A stretch of DNA of 64,000 bases from Caulobacter radicis (GTDB lineage Bacteria > Pseudomonadota > Alphaproteobacteria > Caulobacterales > Caulobacteraceae): positions 1-64,000 of the forward strand of contig NZ_QDKO01000010.1 of NCBI RefSeq assembly GCF_003094615.1, read 5' to 3'. The notes beneath the pieces were generated by a model. It was not told the DNA's origin. It made no database searches and saw only the letters and a program-made list of their open reading frames with translations. Of the stretch, positions 35,319-43,925 are shown in pieces. Numbering within the stretch: position 1 is the first letter of the stretch; the number at the start of each line of letters is the position of its first letter. The position numbers were made by a program, and so were the translations under genes.

Positions 35319-37760
35319 ATGAACACGAAAAAAATCGCCTGCCTGGCGTCGACCGCGCTGGTCGGCAGCCTGCTGGCGGCGACCGCCGCTTTCGCCCAGT
35401 CGACCGGCACCGACGCCGTCGAGGCCATCGTCGTCACCGCCACCACCACCCGCAACCAGAACGGCGCGATCGTCTCGCAGACCGTTCCGAAGTCGCGTTC
35501 GACCATCACGCAGGAGTTCATCTCCCGCCAGGTTCCCGGCCAGACCATCCTGGACTCGCTGAACCTGATGCCGGGCGTCAACTTCACCAACAACGACGCT
35601 TTCGGTTCGGCCGGCGGCGACATCAACATTCGCGGCTTCGACAGCCAGCGCGTCGCCCTGTTGCAAGACGGCATCCCGCTGAACGACAGCGGCAACTACG
35701 CCATCTATCCGAACCAGCAGATGGACTCGGAGCTGATCTCCAAGGTCGACGTGAACCTGGGCACGACCGACGTCGACAGCCCGACGGCCGCGGCCGCCGG
35801 CGGCACCATCAACTACGTGACCCGCAAGCCGTCGGAAGACTTCGGCGCCACGATCGAGCTGCAAGGCGGTCAAGAAAACTTCCGCCGCTTCTTCGGCGTG
35901 ATCGACACCGGGGCCATCGGCCCGCTCGGCACCAGCGCCTGGATCAGCTACGCGGAGTCGAAGAACGACATCTTCAACGGCCCGGGCAAGATCCACAAGA
36001 AGCAGTTCAACGCCCGTATCTACCAGCCGATCGGCGACAACGGCGACTTCGTCAGCCTGATCGCCAACTACAACGAAAACCGCAACAACTTCATCAACCG
36101 CATGTCGCTGGCGGCCTTCCAGGCTGGCACCGGCGTCGGCTACAGCAGCGCGGTCTCGGGCACCACTGCGGCTGGCGCCTGTAACCGGGCCATGCCGGTC
36201 GTCGGCTCCGCCCAGGTCGATCTGAACACCGGCACCTGCTACAAGTACAACATCAACCCGTCGAACACGGGCAACATCCGCGGTCAGTCGCTGTTCCACA
36301 TCGGCGAGAACCTGATCATCACGGCCGACCCGTACTTCCAGTACACCCTGGCCAACGGCGGCGGTCGCGCCCTGTTCCGTGAAGACGGCACCGGCACCGG
36401 CAACGGCTTCATCCGCGGCTCGGCCCTGACCGGCGGCCTGGACCTGAACGGCGACGGCGACACGCTCGACACCGTCCTGCTGTACGGCCCCAACATCACC
36501 AACACCCGCCGCTACGGCGTGACCTCGTCGGCGATCTGGAAGTTCTCGGACAGCCAGAGCATCCGTGCGGCCTACACCTTCGACACGGCCAACCACCGTC
36601 AGACCGGTCAGTACACGAACTTCGACCTGCAGATGAACCCGGAGAACGTGTTCGGCGGCAAGGACGGCTACGGCCAGCCGATCAAGCTCTCGGACGGCAG
36701 CATCCTGCGTCGTCGCGACCGCGTTTCGGTGGCGACCCTGAACCAGTTCTCGGTGGAATACCGCGGCAAGTTCATGGACGACGCCCTGCTGGTGAACGTC
36801 GGCCTGCGCGCCCCGTTCTTCAAGCGCGAGCTGAACAACTTCTGCTACCAGGTCGACACGTTCAACGCCTACTGCACCAACCAGGCCCCGACCGCCGTTG
36901 CGGGCACTGACGACGGCAACGGCCAGACCCTGGTCACCCTGCCGGGTCAAGGTACGACCCAGTACGGCCGTCCGCGGAAGTTCAACCGCAAGTATGACGA
37001 CGTGCTGCCGAACTTCGGCGCCAGCTACAAGCTGACCGGCGCCCAGTCGGTCTACTTCAGCTACGCCCAGACCCTCTCGGCGCCGCGGACCGACGACCTG
37101 TACGACCGCAAGCTGACCGATCCGGATCCGGAAACCGCCAACGTCTACGACATCGGCTACCGCTACCAGAACTCGACGGTCCTGTTCGCGGCCTCGGCCT
37201 ACTACAACGACTTCACCAACCGCATCGAACGCGCGTTCAACGAGCAGGACAACATCGCCTTCTCGGTCAACGTCGGCGACGTGGTGCTGAAGGGCTTCGA
37301 CGCCCAGCTGGGCATTCGTCCGGCTGACTACATCGGCTTCTACGCTTCGTTCTCGTACGTCGACTCCGAGATCCAGTCGAACATCCCGGGCACCTCGGCC
37401 GGCACCACCCTGCCGACCAAGGGCAAGGAACTGTACGAAACCCCGAAGTACCAGGGCGGCCTCCGCGTCGACTGGGACATCACCGAGGCCTTCAGCGTCG
37501 GCGTCCAGGCCAAGTACGTCGGCGAGCGCTGGACCAACCTGACCAACACCGAAAAGGTGCCGAGCTACGCTCTGCTGGACCTGGACGCGCGCTACACGCT
37601 CGAACAGTTCGGCGCGAAGGGCTCGTACATCCAGCTGAACGTCAAGAACCTGTCGGACGAGAAGTACCTCGGCGACCTGTCGGTCAACCCGTCGGGCACC
37701 GGCACCGGTCAGCCGGGCTACCCGCGGACCGTCATGGTCACCCTGCACGCCAAGTTCTAA
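35319..37760 (+). CDS. TonB-dependent receptor
   Basis: 813 residues from ATG 35319 (AGGGG about 10 bases upstream). Sec signal peptide to residue 26 (TAAFAQ), TonB box-like EAIVVTAT, plug domain (DSLNLMPGVNFTN, GGDINIRGFDSQRVALLQDG, GTINYVTRKPSEDFG) and a 22-strand barrel ending in the C-terminal Phe (MVTLHAKF). It resembles FecA/siderophore-type receptors, but no substrate can be assigned; Caulobacter uses many such receptors for sugars and metals. Codon use favours CGT and other high-expression codons more than neighbouring genes, hinting at strong expression. It is monocistronic, with a strong terminator. Confidence 0.92.
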   Translation: MNTKKIACLASTALVGSLLAATAAFAQSTGTDAVEAIVVTATTTRNQNGAIVSQTVPKSRSTITQEFISRQVPGQTILDSLNLMPGVNFTNNDAFGSAGGDINIRGFDSQRVALLQDGIPLNDSGNYAIYPNQQMDSELISKVDVNLGTTDVDSPTAAAAGGTINYVTRKPSEDFGATIELQGGQENFRRFFGVIDTGAIGPLGTSAWISYAESKNDIFNGPGKIHKKQFNARIYQPIGDNGDFVSLIANYNENRNNFINRMSLAAFQAGTGVGYSSAVSGTTAAGACNRAMPVVGSAQVDLNTGTCYKYNINPSNTGNIRGQSLFHIGENLIITADPYFQYTLANGGGRALFREDGTGTGNGFIRGSALTGGLDLNGDGDTLDTVLLYGPNITNTRRYGVTSSAIWKFSDSQSIRAAYTFDTANHRQTGQYTNFDLQMNPENVFGGKDGYGQPIKLSDGSILRRRDRVSVATLNQFSVEYRGKFMDDALLVNVGLRAPFFKRELNNFCYQVDTFNAYCTNQAPTAVAGTDDGNGQTLVTLPGQGTTQYGRPRKFNRKYDDVLPNFGASYKLTGAQSVYFSYAQTLSAPRTDDLYDRKLTDPDPETANVYDIGYRYQNSTVLFAASAYYNDFTNRIERAFNEQDNIAFSVNVGDVVLKGFDAQLGIRPADYIGFYASFSYVDSEIQSNIPGTSAGTTLPTKGKELYETPKYQGGLRVDWDITEAFSVGVQAKYVGERWTNLTNTEKVPSYALLDLDARYTLEQFGAKGSYIQLNVKNLSDEKYLGDLSVNPSGTGTGQPGYPRTVMVTLHAKF

Positions 37761-37784
37761 TCGAACTTGGACGCGTAAGGACGG

Positions 37785-37818
37785 AAAGGGCGGCTCCTCG
37801 GAGCCGCCCTTTTTCTTT
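37785..37818 (+). terminator. intrinsic terminator of the TonB receptor gene
   Basis: GGGCGGCTC, loop CTCG (or a tighter loop), GAGCCGCCC, followed by T-rich TTTTTCTTTT. The stem starts 27 bases after the stop codon. Confidence 0.93.
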
Positions 37819-37903
37819 TGTCGCAGCAATTTGCTAGAAGGCGCGCTTGACCCCCGGGCCATCCGGGGCCATCTGCGCCCCTCGTTTTGACCAGGTTTCG
37901 AAA

Positions 37904-38908
37904 ATGACCCTCACCGTTCCCGCCGAGTGGGCTCCGCACCGCGCCATGTGGCTGGGCTTCCCGAGCCATGGCGAGCATTGGAAGGAAGACCTCGAGCAGG
38001 CCCAGAAGGAGGTCGCCGACCTCGCCCGCGCCCTGGCCGGTCCTGGCGGCGAGCGCGTGCGCCTGATGGTCGTCGGCGACGAGGCCGAGGCCGCCGCCCA
38101 GGCCCTGCTGTCCGACACCAGCGTCGAGATCGTCCGCGGCCAGTTCGGCGACATCTGGCTGCGCGACACCGGCCCGATCTTCACCGAGACCGCCCAGGGC
38201 GCCTCGGCGGCCGGCTTCAAGTTCAACGGCTGGGGCGGCAAGTACGAACTGGAGGGCGACGAGATCGTCGCCGAGCAGATCGCCGCCGCCTCGGGCGCGC
38301 CGCTGGTCCGCAACGACTTCGTGCTCGAAGGCGGCTCGCTTGATCACGACGGCCTGGGCACGGTGCTGACCACCCGCCAGTGCGTGCTGAACGACAACCG
38401 CAACCCGGGCATGGACGAGGCCGCCATCACCGCCGCCTTCGCCGCCTCGATGGGGATCAAGAAGGTGCTGTGGCTGGGCGACGGCCTGCTCAACGACCAC
38501 ACCGACGGCCACGTCGACAACCTGGCCCGCTTCGTCGCGCCGGGCGTGGTGGCCTGCCCGATGGCCTTCGGCGCCGACGACCCCAACGCCGAGGTCTATG
38601 CCGAGACCGCCCGCCTGCTGGGGGCCATGACCGACAGCCGCGGCTCGCCGCTGCAGGTCGTGCGCATCCCCTCGCCGGGCCGCATCCTCGATGAGGACGG
38701 CGAGCCGATCCCGGCCTCGCACATGAACTTCCTGATCGCCAACGAGGCCGTGATCGTCCCGATCTACGCCGAGGAGTCGGGCGCCTTCGCCGTCGAGGTG
38801 ATCAAGGGCCTGTTCCCCGAGCGCCAGGTCATCGGCCTGCCCTCGACCGCGATCCTCACCGGCGGTGGCTCGTTCCACTGCATCAGCCAGCAAGAACCCG
38901 GGGAGTAA
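37904..38908 (+). CDS. aguA: agmatine deiminase
   Basis: 334 residues from ATG 37904. Guanidino-group-modifying enzyme signatures: WAPHRAMWLGFPSHGEHW at the N-terminus, GQFGDIWLRDTGPIF, DHTDGHVDNLARFV with the catalytic His, and the C-terminal nucleophile Cys326 in GGGSFHCIS. It hydrolyses agmatine to N-carbamoylputrescine and ammonia in the arginine-decarboxylase route to putrescine. The next gene starts 6 bases after the stop and encodes the following step, so the pair forms an operon. No arginine decarboxylase gene is present in the window. Confidence 0.94.
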   Translation: MTLTVPAEWAPHRAMWLGFPSHGEHWKEDLEQAQKEVADLARALAGPGGERVRLMVVGDEAEAAAQALLSDTSVEIVRGQFGDIWLRDTGPIFTETAQGASAAGFKFNGWGGKYELEGDEIVAEQIAAASGAPLVRNDFVLEGGSLDHDGLGTVLTTRQCVLNDNRNPGMDEAAITAAFAASMGIKKVLWLGDGLLNDHTDGHVDNLARFVAPGVVACPMAFGADDPNAEVYAETARLLGAMTDSRGSPLQVVRIPSPGRILDEDGEPIPASHMNFLIANEAVIVPIYAEESGAFAVEVIKGLFPERQVIGLPSTAILTGGGSFHCISQQEPGE

Positions 38909-38914
38909 GTCGAC

Positions 38915-39796
38915 ATGACCCGCACGCTCAGCGTCGCCGCCATCCAGACCTCCTACGGCCTCGACCTCGAGGCCAACATCAAGAAGACGGAAGCCTTCAT
39001 CCGCGAGGCCGCCGCCGGCGGCGCGCAGGTGATCCTGCCTTCGGAGCTGTTCCAGGGGCCGTATTTCTGCGTCACCCAGGAAGAGCGGTGGTTTGCGCAA
39101 GCCCATCCGTGGCGCGAGCACCCGGTGGTCAAGGCCATCGCCCCCCTGGCCGGCGAGCTGGGCGTGGTCATCCCGATCTCGATCTTCGAGCGCGAGGGTC
39201 CGCACTACTTCAACAGCCTGGTGATGGCCGACGCCGACGGCTCGATGCTGGGCCTCTACCGCAAGAGCCACATTCCCGACGGCCCCGGCTATCAGGAGAA
39301 GTATTACTTCCGCCCCGGCGACACCGGCTTCAAGGTCTGGGACACGCGTTTTGGCCGCATCGGCGTCGGCATCTGCTGGGACCAGTGGTACCCCGAGGCC
39401 GCCCGCGCCATGGCCCTGATGGGCGCCGAGGCCCTGTTCTATCCCACCGCCATCGGCAGCGAGCCGCATGACCCGACCCTGATCACCACCAAGCCGTGGC
39501 AGCGGGCGATGCAGGGCCACGCGGTCAGCAACGTGATCCCGGTGATCGGCGCCAACCGCATCGGCTTCGAGCCGTGGGAGAACTATCCCACCGGCGGCCA
39601 GACCTTCTACGGCTCGTCCTTCGTGGCCGACCATCGCGGCGACCTGGTCAGCGAACTGGGCACCAGCGACGAGGGCCTCGTCACCGGGACCTTCGACCTC
39701 GACTACCTGACCACCCACCGCGCCGCCTGGGGCTTCTTCCGCGACCGCCGCCCGGACCTCTACACCAGCCTGGCGAGCCCGCGCCCGACGGCGTGA
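38915..39796 (+). CDS. aguB: N-carbamoylputrescine amidase
   Basis: 293 residues of the nitrilase superfamily, with the Glu-Lys-Cys triad visible as Glu44 (LPSELFQGPYF), Lys117 (YRKSHIPDG) and Cys154 (GICWDQWYPE). FFRDRRPDLY at the C-terminus is typical for the plant-like AguB branch. It converts N-carbamoylputrescine to putrescine, CO2 and ammonia, completing the pathway started by aguA immediately upstream. Confidence 0.94.
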   Translation: MTRTLSVAAIQTSYGLDLEANIKKTEAFIREAAAGGAQVILPSELFQGPYFCVTQEERWFAQAHPWREHPVVKAIAPLAGELGVVIPISIFEREGPHYFNSLVMADADGSMLGLYRKSHIPDGPGYQEKYYFRPGDTGFKVWDTRFGRIGVGICWDQWYPEAARAMALMGAEALFYPTAIGSEPHDPTLITTKPWQRAMQGHAVSNVIPVIGANRIGFEPWENYPTGGQTFYGSSFVADHRGDLVSELGTSDEGLVTGTFDLDYLTTHRAAWGFFRDRRPDLYTSLASPRPTA

Positions 39797-39818
39797 GATC
39801 CCTGTCGGGCGGCGCGCC

Positions 39819-40652
39819 TCAGGCCGCCGCCCGCTTGGCCAGAGCCAAGGCCAGGGACGGCCGATAGCGCCGGCTGGCGGTCACCCGCCCGCCGTCGCTG
39901 AGCACCAGCACCGCGTCGCCCGCCGGCAGGTTCTCCACCGCCGCCACGGCCGTCATGTTGACCAGCCGCGAGCGATGCACGCGCAGGAAGCCCGCCGCCT
40001 CCAGCCGCTGGGCCAGGTTCGCCAGCGTGGCCCGCATCAGCACCTTGCGCCCGCCCGCGACGTTCAGCTCCACATAGTTCCCCGCCGCCTCGGCCCACAG
40101 GATCTCGCCCACGGGCAGATACCGGGTCTGGGCGCCGTCGCGCACCTCCAGTACGTCGGGGGCGGGGGCCGGCGTTTCTCGCGCCTTGGCCCGCGCGGCC
40201 AGCAGCGCGCCCGCGCCCCAGCACACCAGTCCCAGCAGCAGATAGGTCAGGACGTCGCGATAGAGGTCGGCCAGATAGCCGTCCCACGACAGGTCGAGGC
40301 GCTGATCCAGCCCCATCGCCAGATAGGCGGGAATCCGCAGCAGCCGGGTCAGGCCGTAGTGGACCAGCGAGGCGATGCTGGCCAGGACCACGTGCAGGGC
40401 GATGGCGGCCGGCAGCGGCGCGCGGGGCGGGCGCAGGGCGGCGAAGGCTCGCGCGATCAGCGGGGCCAGGGCCAGCCAGACCAGGGCGCTGCTAATCTCG
40501 TCGACCAGAGGAACCTGCGGCGACACCGGCTCGCCGGCGCGCAGCTGCCGGTCCAGCGCCGCGGCCAGGTTGCCCGCCACGGCCACCGCCAGCAGTCCCG
40601 CCGCGATCGCGTAGGGCCCCCAGCGTCCCCGCCTGTCGCCGTCGTTCGTCAC
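39819..40652 (-). CDS. membrane-bound LytTR-domain transcription regulator
   Basis: 277 residues from GTG 40652, with GGAGCGGGC upstream. Four hydrophobic spans (residues about 12-30, 50-70, 80-100, 135-155) are followed by a linker and a C-terminal LytTR DNA-binding domain (EILWAEAAGNYVELNVAGG, FLRVHRSRLVNM and ASRRYRPSLALAL). There is no receiver domain. Such proteins act as one-component membrane-anchored regulators. It is divergent from a TonB-receptor-like gene with about 130 bases between, suggesting that it controls that gene (inference). It is convergent with aguB. Confidence 0.85.
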   Translation of the reverse strand: MTNDGDRRGRWGPYAIAAGLLAVAVAGNLAAALDRQLRAGEPVSPQVPLVDEISSALVWLALAPLIARAFAALRPPRAPLPAAIALHVVLASIASLVHYGLTRLLRIPAYLAMGLDQRLDLSWDGYLADLYRDVLTYLLLGLVCWGAGALLAARAKARETPAPAPDVLEVRDGAQTRYLPVGEILWAEAAGNYVELNVAGGRKVLMRATLANLAQRLEAAGFLRVHRSRLVNMTAVAAVENLPAGDAVLVLSDGGRVTASRRYRPSLALALAKRAAA

Positions 40653-40783
40653 GCCCGCTCCACCGCTCGTCCCATCCCCTCGACCGCTCGTCCCGACGGC
40701 GCCCCGGCGCACCCCTTGGCGATGGCGCGCCGTCGGCCGGTGTCTATCTCGCGGCGCTGCGAAACAACAAGGGACGCAGCGCG

Positions 40784-42766
40784 ATGTTCTTTCAACCCTT
40801 CCCCGACGCCCCTCCGGCCCAGGTCGTGACGGCTCAAGTCGCGCCAGCGGGCGTCGAGACCTACCCGGCCGCCTTCTTCGTCCCCTTCGCGCCGCAGACC
40901 GCGCTCGACATGGCCCGCCGCGTGCCTGGCTTCCGTCTGGACCTCGGCGACGAGGGCGTGCGCGGATTGGGCGAGGCCGGTGGCAACGTGCTTGTCGACG
41001 GACGGCCCCCGGCGGCCAAGACCGGCGGTCTGGCGGCGGTGCTCGCGGCCATCCCGGCCGGCCAGGTGGTCCGCATCGAGATCCTGCGCGGCGGGGCGGC
41101 GGGCGGCGATCCGCTGGGACGGGGCGTCGTGGCCAACATAGTTCGTGCGCCGCGCCCGGCCGGTCTTTCCGCCGAGGCGCGCGCCACGCTTGCCGACGGC
41201 GACTGGCTGGGCGGCGCCGTGCTCACTCTGTCGCGGTCGGCCGCCGGCCTGGACCTGTCCGCCACCACCACGCTGGACATGACCGGCGAGCGTTCGCACG
41301 GTGAGCGCGTTCAGGCCGATCTCGCCGGCGCCCGCGCCGGCCGCCAGGCCCTGGACTACCGCACCGACTATCCCGAGCTGTCTCAGCGCCTGGCGATCGA
41401 CGGCGCCTTGGCCGGCGGGCGGCTTAAGGCCAGCGCCACCCTCGCTGGGGCCCGCCTGTCCGAAGCCTTCGCCTTCGCCGAACCTGGAGCGGCCAGCCGC
41501 TTTCCCAAGGACACCCGCCGCTGGCGCGGCGAGCTTGGCGGCGACTGGAGCCGGACCGTGGGGGAGGGACGGGCGCTGAAGCTGGCCGGCCTGGCCCGGT
41601 TCACCGACCTCGACGCGCGCTCCGACAGCCTGCTCGGGCCCGCCCCCCAGGCCCTGGCGGTGGCCGACCGGTTCGAGAGCCGCTCCCGCTCGCGCGAGGC
41701 CGTGCTGCGCGCCAGCCTGGCGGGCGAAGGCGCCTGGCGGCCGCAGGTTGGGCTCGAGGCGGCCTGGAACGATCTCGACAGCGATGCCGTCACCACCCTC
41801 TTCGGGGCCCGGCCGGGCCGTTCGGCGCGAGCGGTCGTGGTGTCCGAGCTGCGAGGCGAGGCGTTCGCCAGCCTCGACGGTCGCCTCTCGCCGCGTTGGA
41901 CGGTGAGCCTGGGCGCGGCCTATGAGGCCTCGTCGGTTCGTGCGCGGGCCGAAGGGCTCGACCGTCGCGCCTTCGGCTTTCTCAAGCCGCGCCTGGTTCT
42001 CGCCTGGAAGCCCGACGCACGCGCCGACCTGCGGCTGTCCCTGCGCCGCAACGTGGGCCAGTTGTCGTTCGGTGACTTCGCCGCTTCGGCCAACCTCGCG
42101 GAGGGCACGGCCGCGTCCGGCAACACTCGCCTGGGTCCCGACCACCGGATCACCGTCGACCTGACCTACGAGCGGCGCTTCGGCGCGCGGGGCGCGTTCA
42201 CCCTGTCGGCCGCGCACGACTGGCGAGGCGACGTGCTGGAGGACGCGGTGCTGCCGTCGGGCGACTTCGGGCTCGTCAATGTCGACAAGGCCCGCGCCTG
42301 GCGGCTGTCGGCCGATATCGATCTGCCGGTCGACGCCGTCCTGTCCGGCGGCCTGGTCAAGCTCGGCTATGTCCGGCGTGGCTCGGACCTGCGCGACCCG
42401 GTCACGGGCGAGCGGCGGCGTCTCGACGACGAGCAACCCGCGACCCTGACCGCCTCCCTGCGCCAGGACCTGCCCGGCGCGCGCCTGTCCTGGGGGATCG
42501 ACTACGCCGATGGCTACCGGCTGCGGTCCTACTACGCCAACGAGGTCCGCCTGCAGCGCCACGCCGCCGACCTCGGGGCCTTCTTCGAGACCACCCGCCT
42601 GGCCGGAACCCGCCTGCGCCTGCGTGTCGACGGCCTGACCGGCGCCCGCAACACCTTCGTCCGCCGCCTGCACGCCGGCAGCCGCGCCGGCCCGGCCGCG
42701 TCGCGCGAAACCTGGGACATCCACACCCCGGCCACCGTCACTCTTTCCGCCAGCAGGGCGTTCTGA
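40784..42766 (+). CDS. TonB-dependent-receptor-like protein without visible signal peptide
   Basis: 660 residues. The plug-like region is recognisable (ALDMARRVPGFRL, NVLVDGRPPAAKT, IPAGQVVRIEILRGGAAGG) and the rest has barrel strands ending in a C-terminal Phe (TVTLSASRAF). The region SFGDFAASANLAEGTAASGN and FETTRLAGTRLRLRVDGL recalls receptors of the kind described as outer-membrane receptor/TonB-like in Caulobacter. The N-terminus MFFQPFPDAPPAQ has no hydrophobic signal, and in-frame sequence upstream does not supply one. Either the true start differs, the signal was lost, or it is a decaying gene. The reading frame itself is intact. The divergent LytTR gene is its probable regulator. Confidence 0.75.
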   Translation: MFFQPFPDAPPAQVVTAQVAPAGVETYPAAFFVPFAPQTALDMARRVPGFRLDLGDEGVRGLGEAGGNVLVDGRPPAAKTGGLAAVLAAIPAGQVVRIEILRGGAAGGDPLGRGVVANIVRAPRPAGLSAEARATLADGDWLGGAVLTLSRSAAGLDLSATTTLDMTGERSHGERVQADLAGARAGRQALDYRTDYPELSQRLAIDGALAGGRLKASATLAGARLSEAFAFAEPGAASRFPKDTRRWRGELGGDWSRTVGEGRALKLAGLARFTDLDARSDSLLGPAPQALAVADRFESRSRSREAVLRASLAGEGAWRPQVGLEAAWNDLDSDAVTTLFGARPGRSARAVVVSELRGEAFASLDGRLSPRWTVSLGAAYEASSVRARAEGLDRRAFGFLKPRLVLAWKPDARADLRLSLRRNVGQLSFGDFAASANLAEGTAASGNTRLGPDHRITVDLTYERRFGARGAFTLSAAHDWRGDVLEDAVLPSGDFGLVNVDKARAWRLSADIDLPVDAVLSGGLVKLGYVRRGSDLRDPVTGERRRLDDEQPATLTASLRQDLPGARLSWGIDYADGYRLRSYYANEVRLQRHAADLGAFFETTRLAGTRLRLRVDGLTGARNTFVRRLHAGSRAGPAASRETWDIHTPATVTLSASRAF

Positions 42767-42828
42767 GCGCGCGAAGGAGCGCGGGGCGGCGTCGGCCCGT
42801 GCGGATTATCGATGTCTGGAAAAGTCCT

Positions 42829-42904
42829 TGGTGGAGCCGAGGGGAATCGAACCCCTGACCTCCTCATTGCGAACGAGGCGCTCTACCATCTGAGCTACGG
42901 CCCC
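42829..42904 (-). tRNA. tRNA-Ala(CGC)
   Basis: On the minus strand, 76 bases folding into a full cloverleaf: acceptor GGGGCCG / CGGCTCC, D-arm GCTC...GAGC, anticodon stem CCTCG / TGAGG with loop TTCGCAA (anticodon CGC, reading GCG), T-arm AGGGG-TTCGATT-CCCCT, and encoded CCA. The rest of the 380-base gap between the receptor gene and yggT shows no other gene. Confidence 0.97.
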
Positions 42905-43145
42905 AAGGAAGCGCGGAGATACGGTGGCCGGGAGCGTCCGTCAAGCGGCAGTTGCGAGGCCTCGCGAAAACAGCGCGGCCTTGCCAGGGCGGGCGGGGGC
43001 GGGCAAGAAGCGGGGAGCTGGAGCCCGCCTGGTCCCGACGGTTCGTCGAAACCGGGCTGGCGGCTTCAAATCCGACATCCGGAGCATGGCGGGCGGCGCA
43101 AAGCGCCCATACATTCGTATCGCCACGCTCTAGCCTGGAACCCAC

Positions 43146-43460
43146 ATGGCCCCGCTGATCAATTTCGTCTTCTTCATCCTCGGCTCGCTTCTGGAGCTGC
43201 TCAAGTGGGCGGTGATCATCAGCGCCATCATCAGCTGGCTGGTGGCCTTCGACGTCATCAACCTGCGCAACCAGGCGGTCTATTCGATCAGCCGCTTCCT
43301 CGACGCGGTGACCCGTCCGCTGCTGGCCCCGCTGCGCCGGGTGATCCCGCCGCTGGGCGGCGTCGACATCACTCCGATCGTGCTGATCCTGATCATCGTC
43401 GGCGTGCAGAGCTTCCTGCTCGACCCGCTGCACCGGACGATGCTGAACATCCTCGGCTGA
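43146..43460 (+). CDS. YggT family membrane protein
   Basis: 104 residues with two hydrophobic hairpins (FVFFILGSLLELLKWAVIISAI and IVLILIIVGVQSFLL regions) and the conserved interior VTRPLLAPLRRVIPPLGGVDITP. YggT proteins (CCB3/YlmG family) are linked to osmotic tolerance and division or chromosome-segregation contexts; the biochemical role is unclear. The next gene (DUF167) follows after 7 bases, the usual yggT-yggU pairing. Confidence 0.9.
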   Translation: MAPLINFVFFILGSLLELLKWAVIISAIISWLVAFDVINLRNQAVYSISRFLDAVTRPLLAPLRRVIPPLGGVDITPIVLILIIVGVQSFLLDPLHRTMLNILG

Positions 43461-43467
43461 TCCCGTC

Positions 43468-43755
43468 GTGAGCTCCGCCGTCCTGGCCGTGCGCCTGACC
43501 CCGCGCGGCGGGCGCGACGCCATCGACGGCTGGGCGGCCGACGCCGACGGCCGGCCCTATCTGAAGGTGCGGGTCAGCGCCCCGCCGGTCGAGGGCGAGG
43601 CCAACGCCGCCCTCGTCGCCCTGATGGCCAAGCGCCTGGGCCTGTCGCGCTCGGCCGTGCGCGTGGCCGGCGGCGCGACCGCCCGCCTCAAGCGCCTGGA
43701 GATCGAGGGCCTGTCGCCCGGGGATCTCGACCGCCTGCTCGGCGTTCCCGGCTGA
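43468..43755 (+). CDS. DUF167 (YggU-like) protein
   Basis: 95 residues from GTG 43468. The family signatures are VRLTPRGGRDAIDG, YLKVRVSAPPVEGEANAALVALMAKRLG and the closing KRLEIEGL. It is a small soluble alpha/beta fold of unknown function, commonly encoded next to yggT as here. Confidence 0.9.
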   Translation: MSSAVLAVRLTPRGGRDAIDGWAADADGRPYLKVRVSAPPVEGEANAALVALMAKRLGLSRSAVRVAGGATARLKRLEIEGLSPGDLDRLLGVPG

Positions 43756-43925
43756 CCGTTTCCCGGGCGGGGGTGCGACCAATCGCCCGGCAGCCCCTTA
43801 CCGTCCTCGCCAAGCCCCGCTTCGGCGTGCCATTGAGAGAATGGCGTTCTTTCACGCCCTTTTAGCGTCTGTCGCCCATAGTGCGGGCAAGAAATTCCAG
43901 GTTTCGGGCCAGCGGGGGCCGCGCC

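Noticed and set aside
35127..37862. 911-codon minus-strand frame over the TonB receptor gene
   Set aside because: Shadow of a highly biased coding frame; no motif, and the opposite frame carries signal peptide, plug and barrel.
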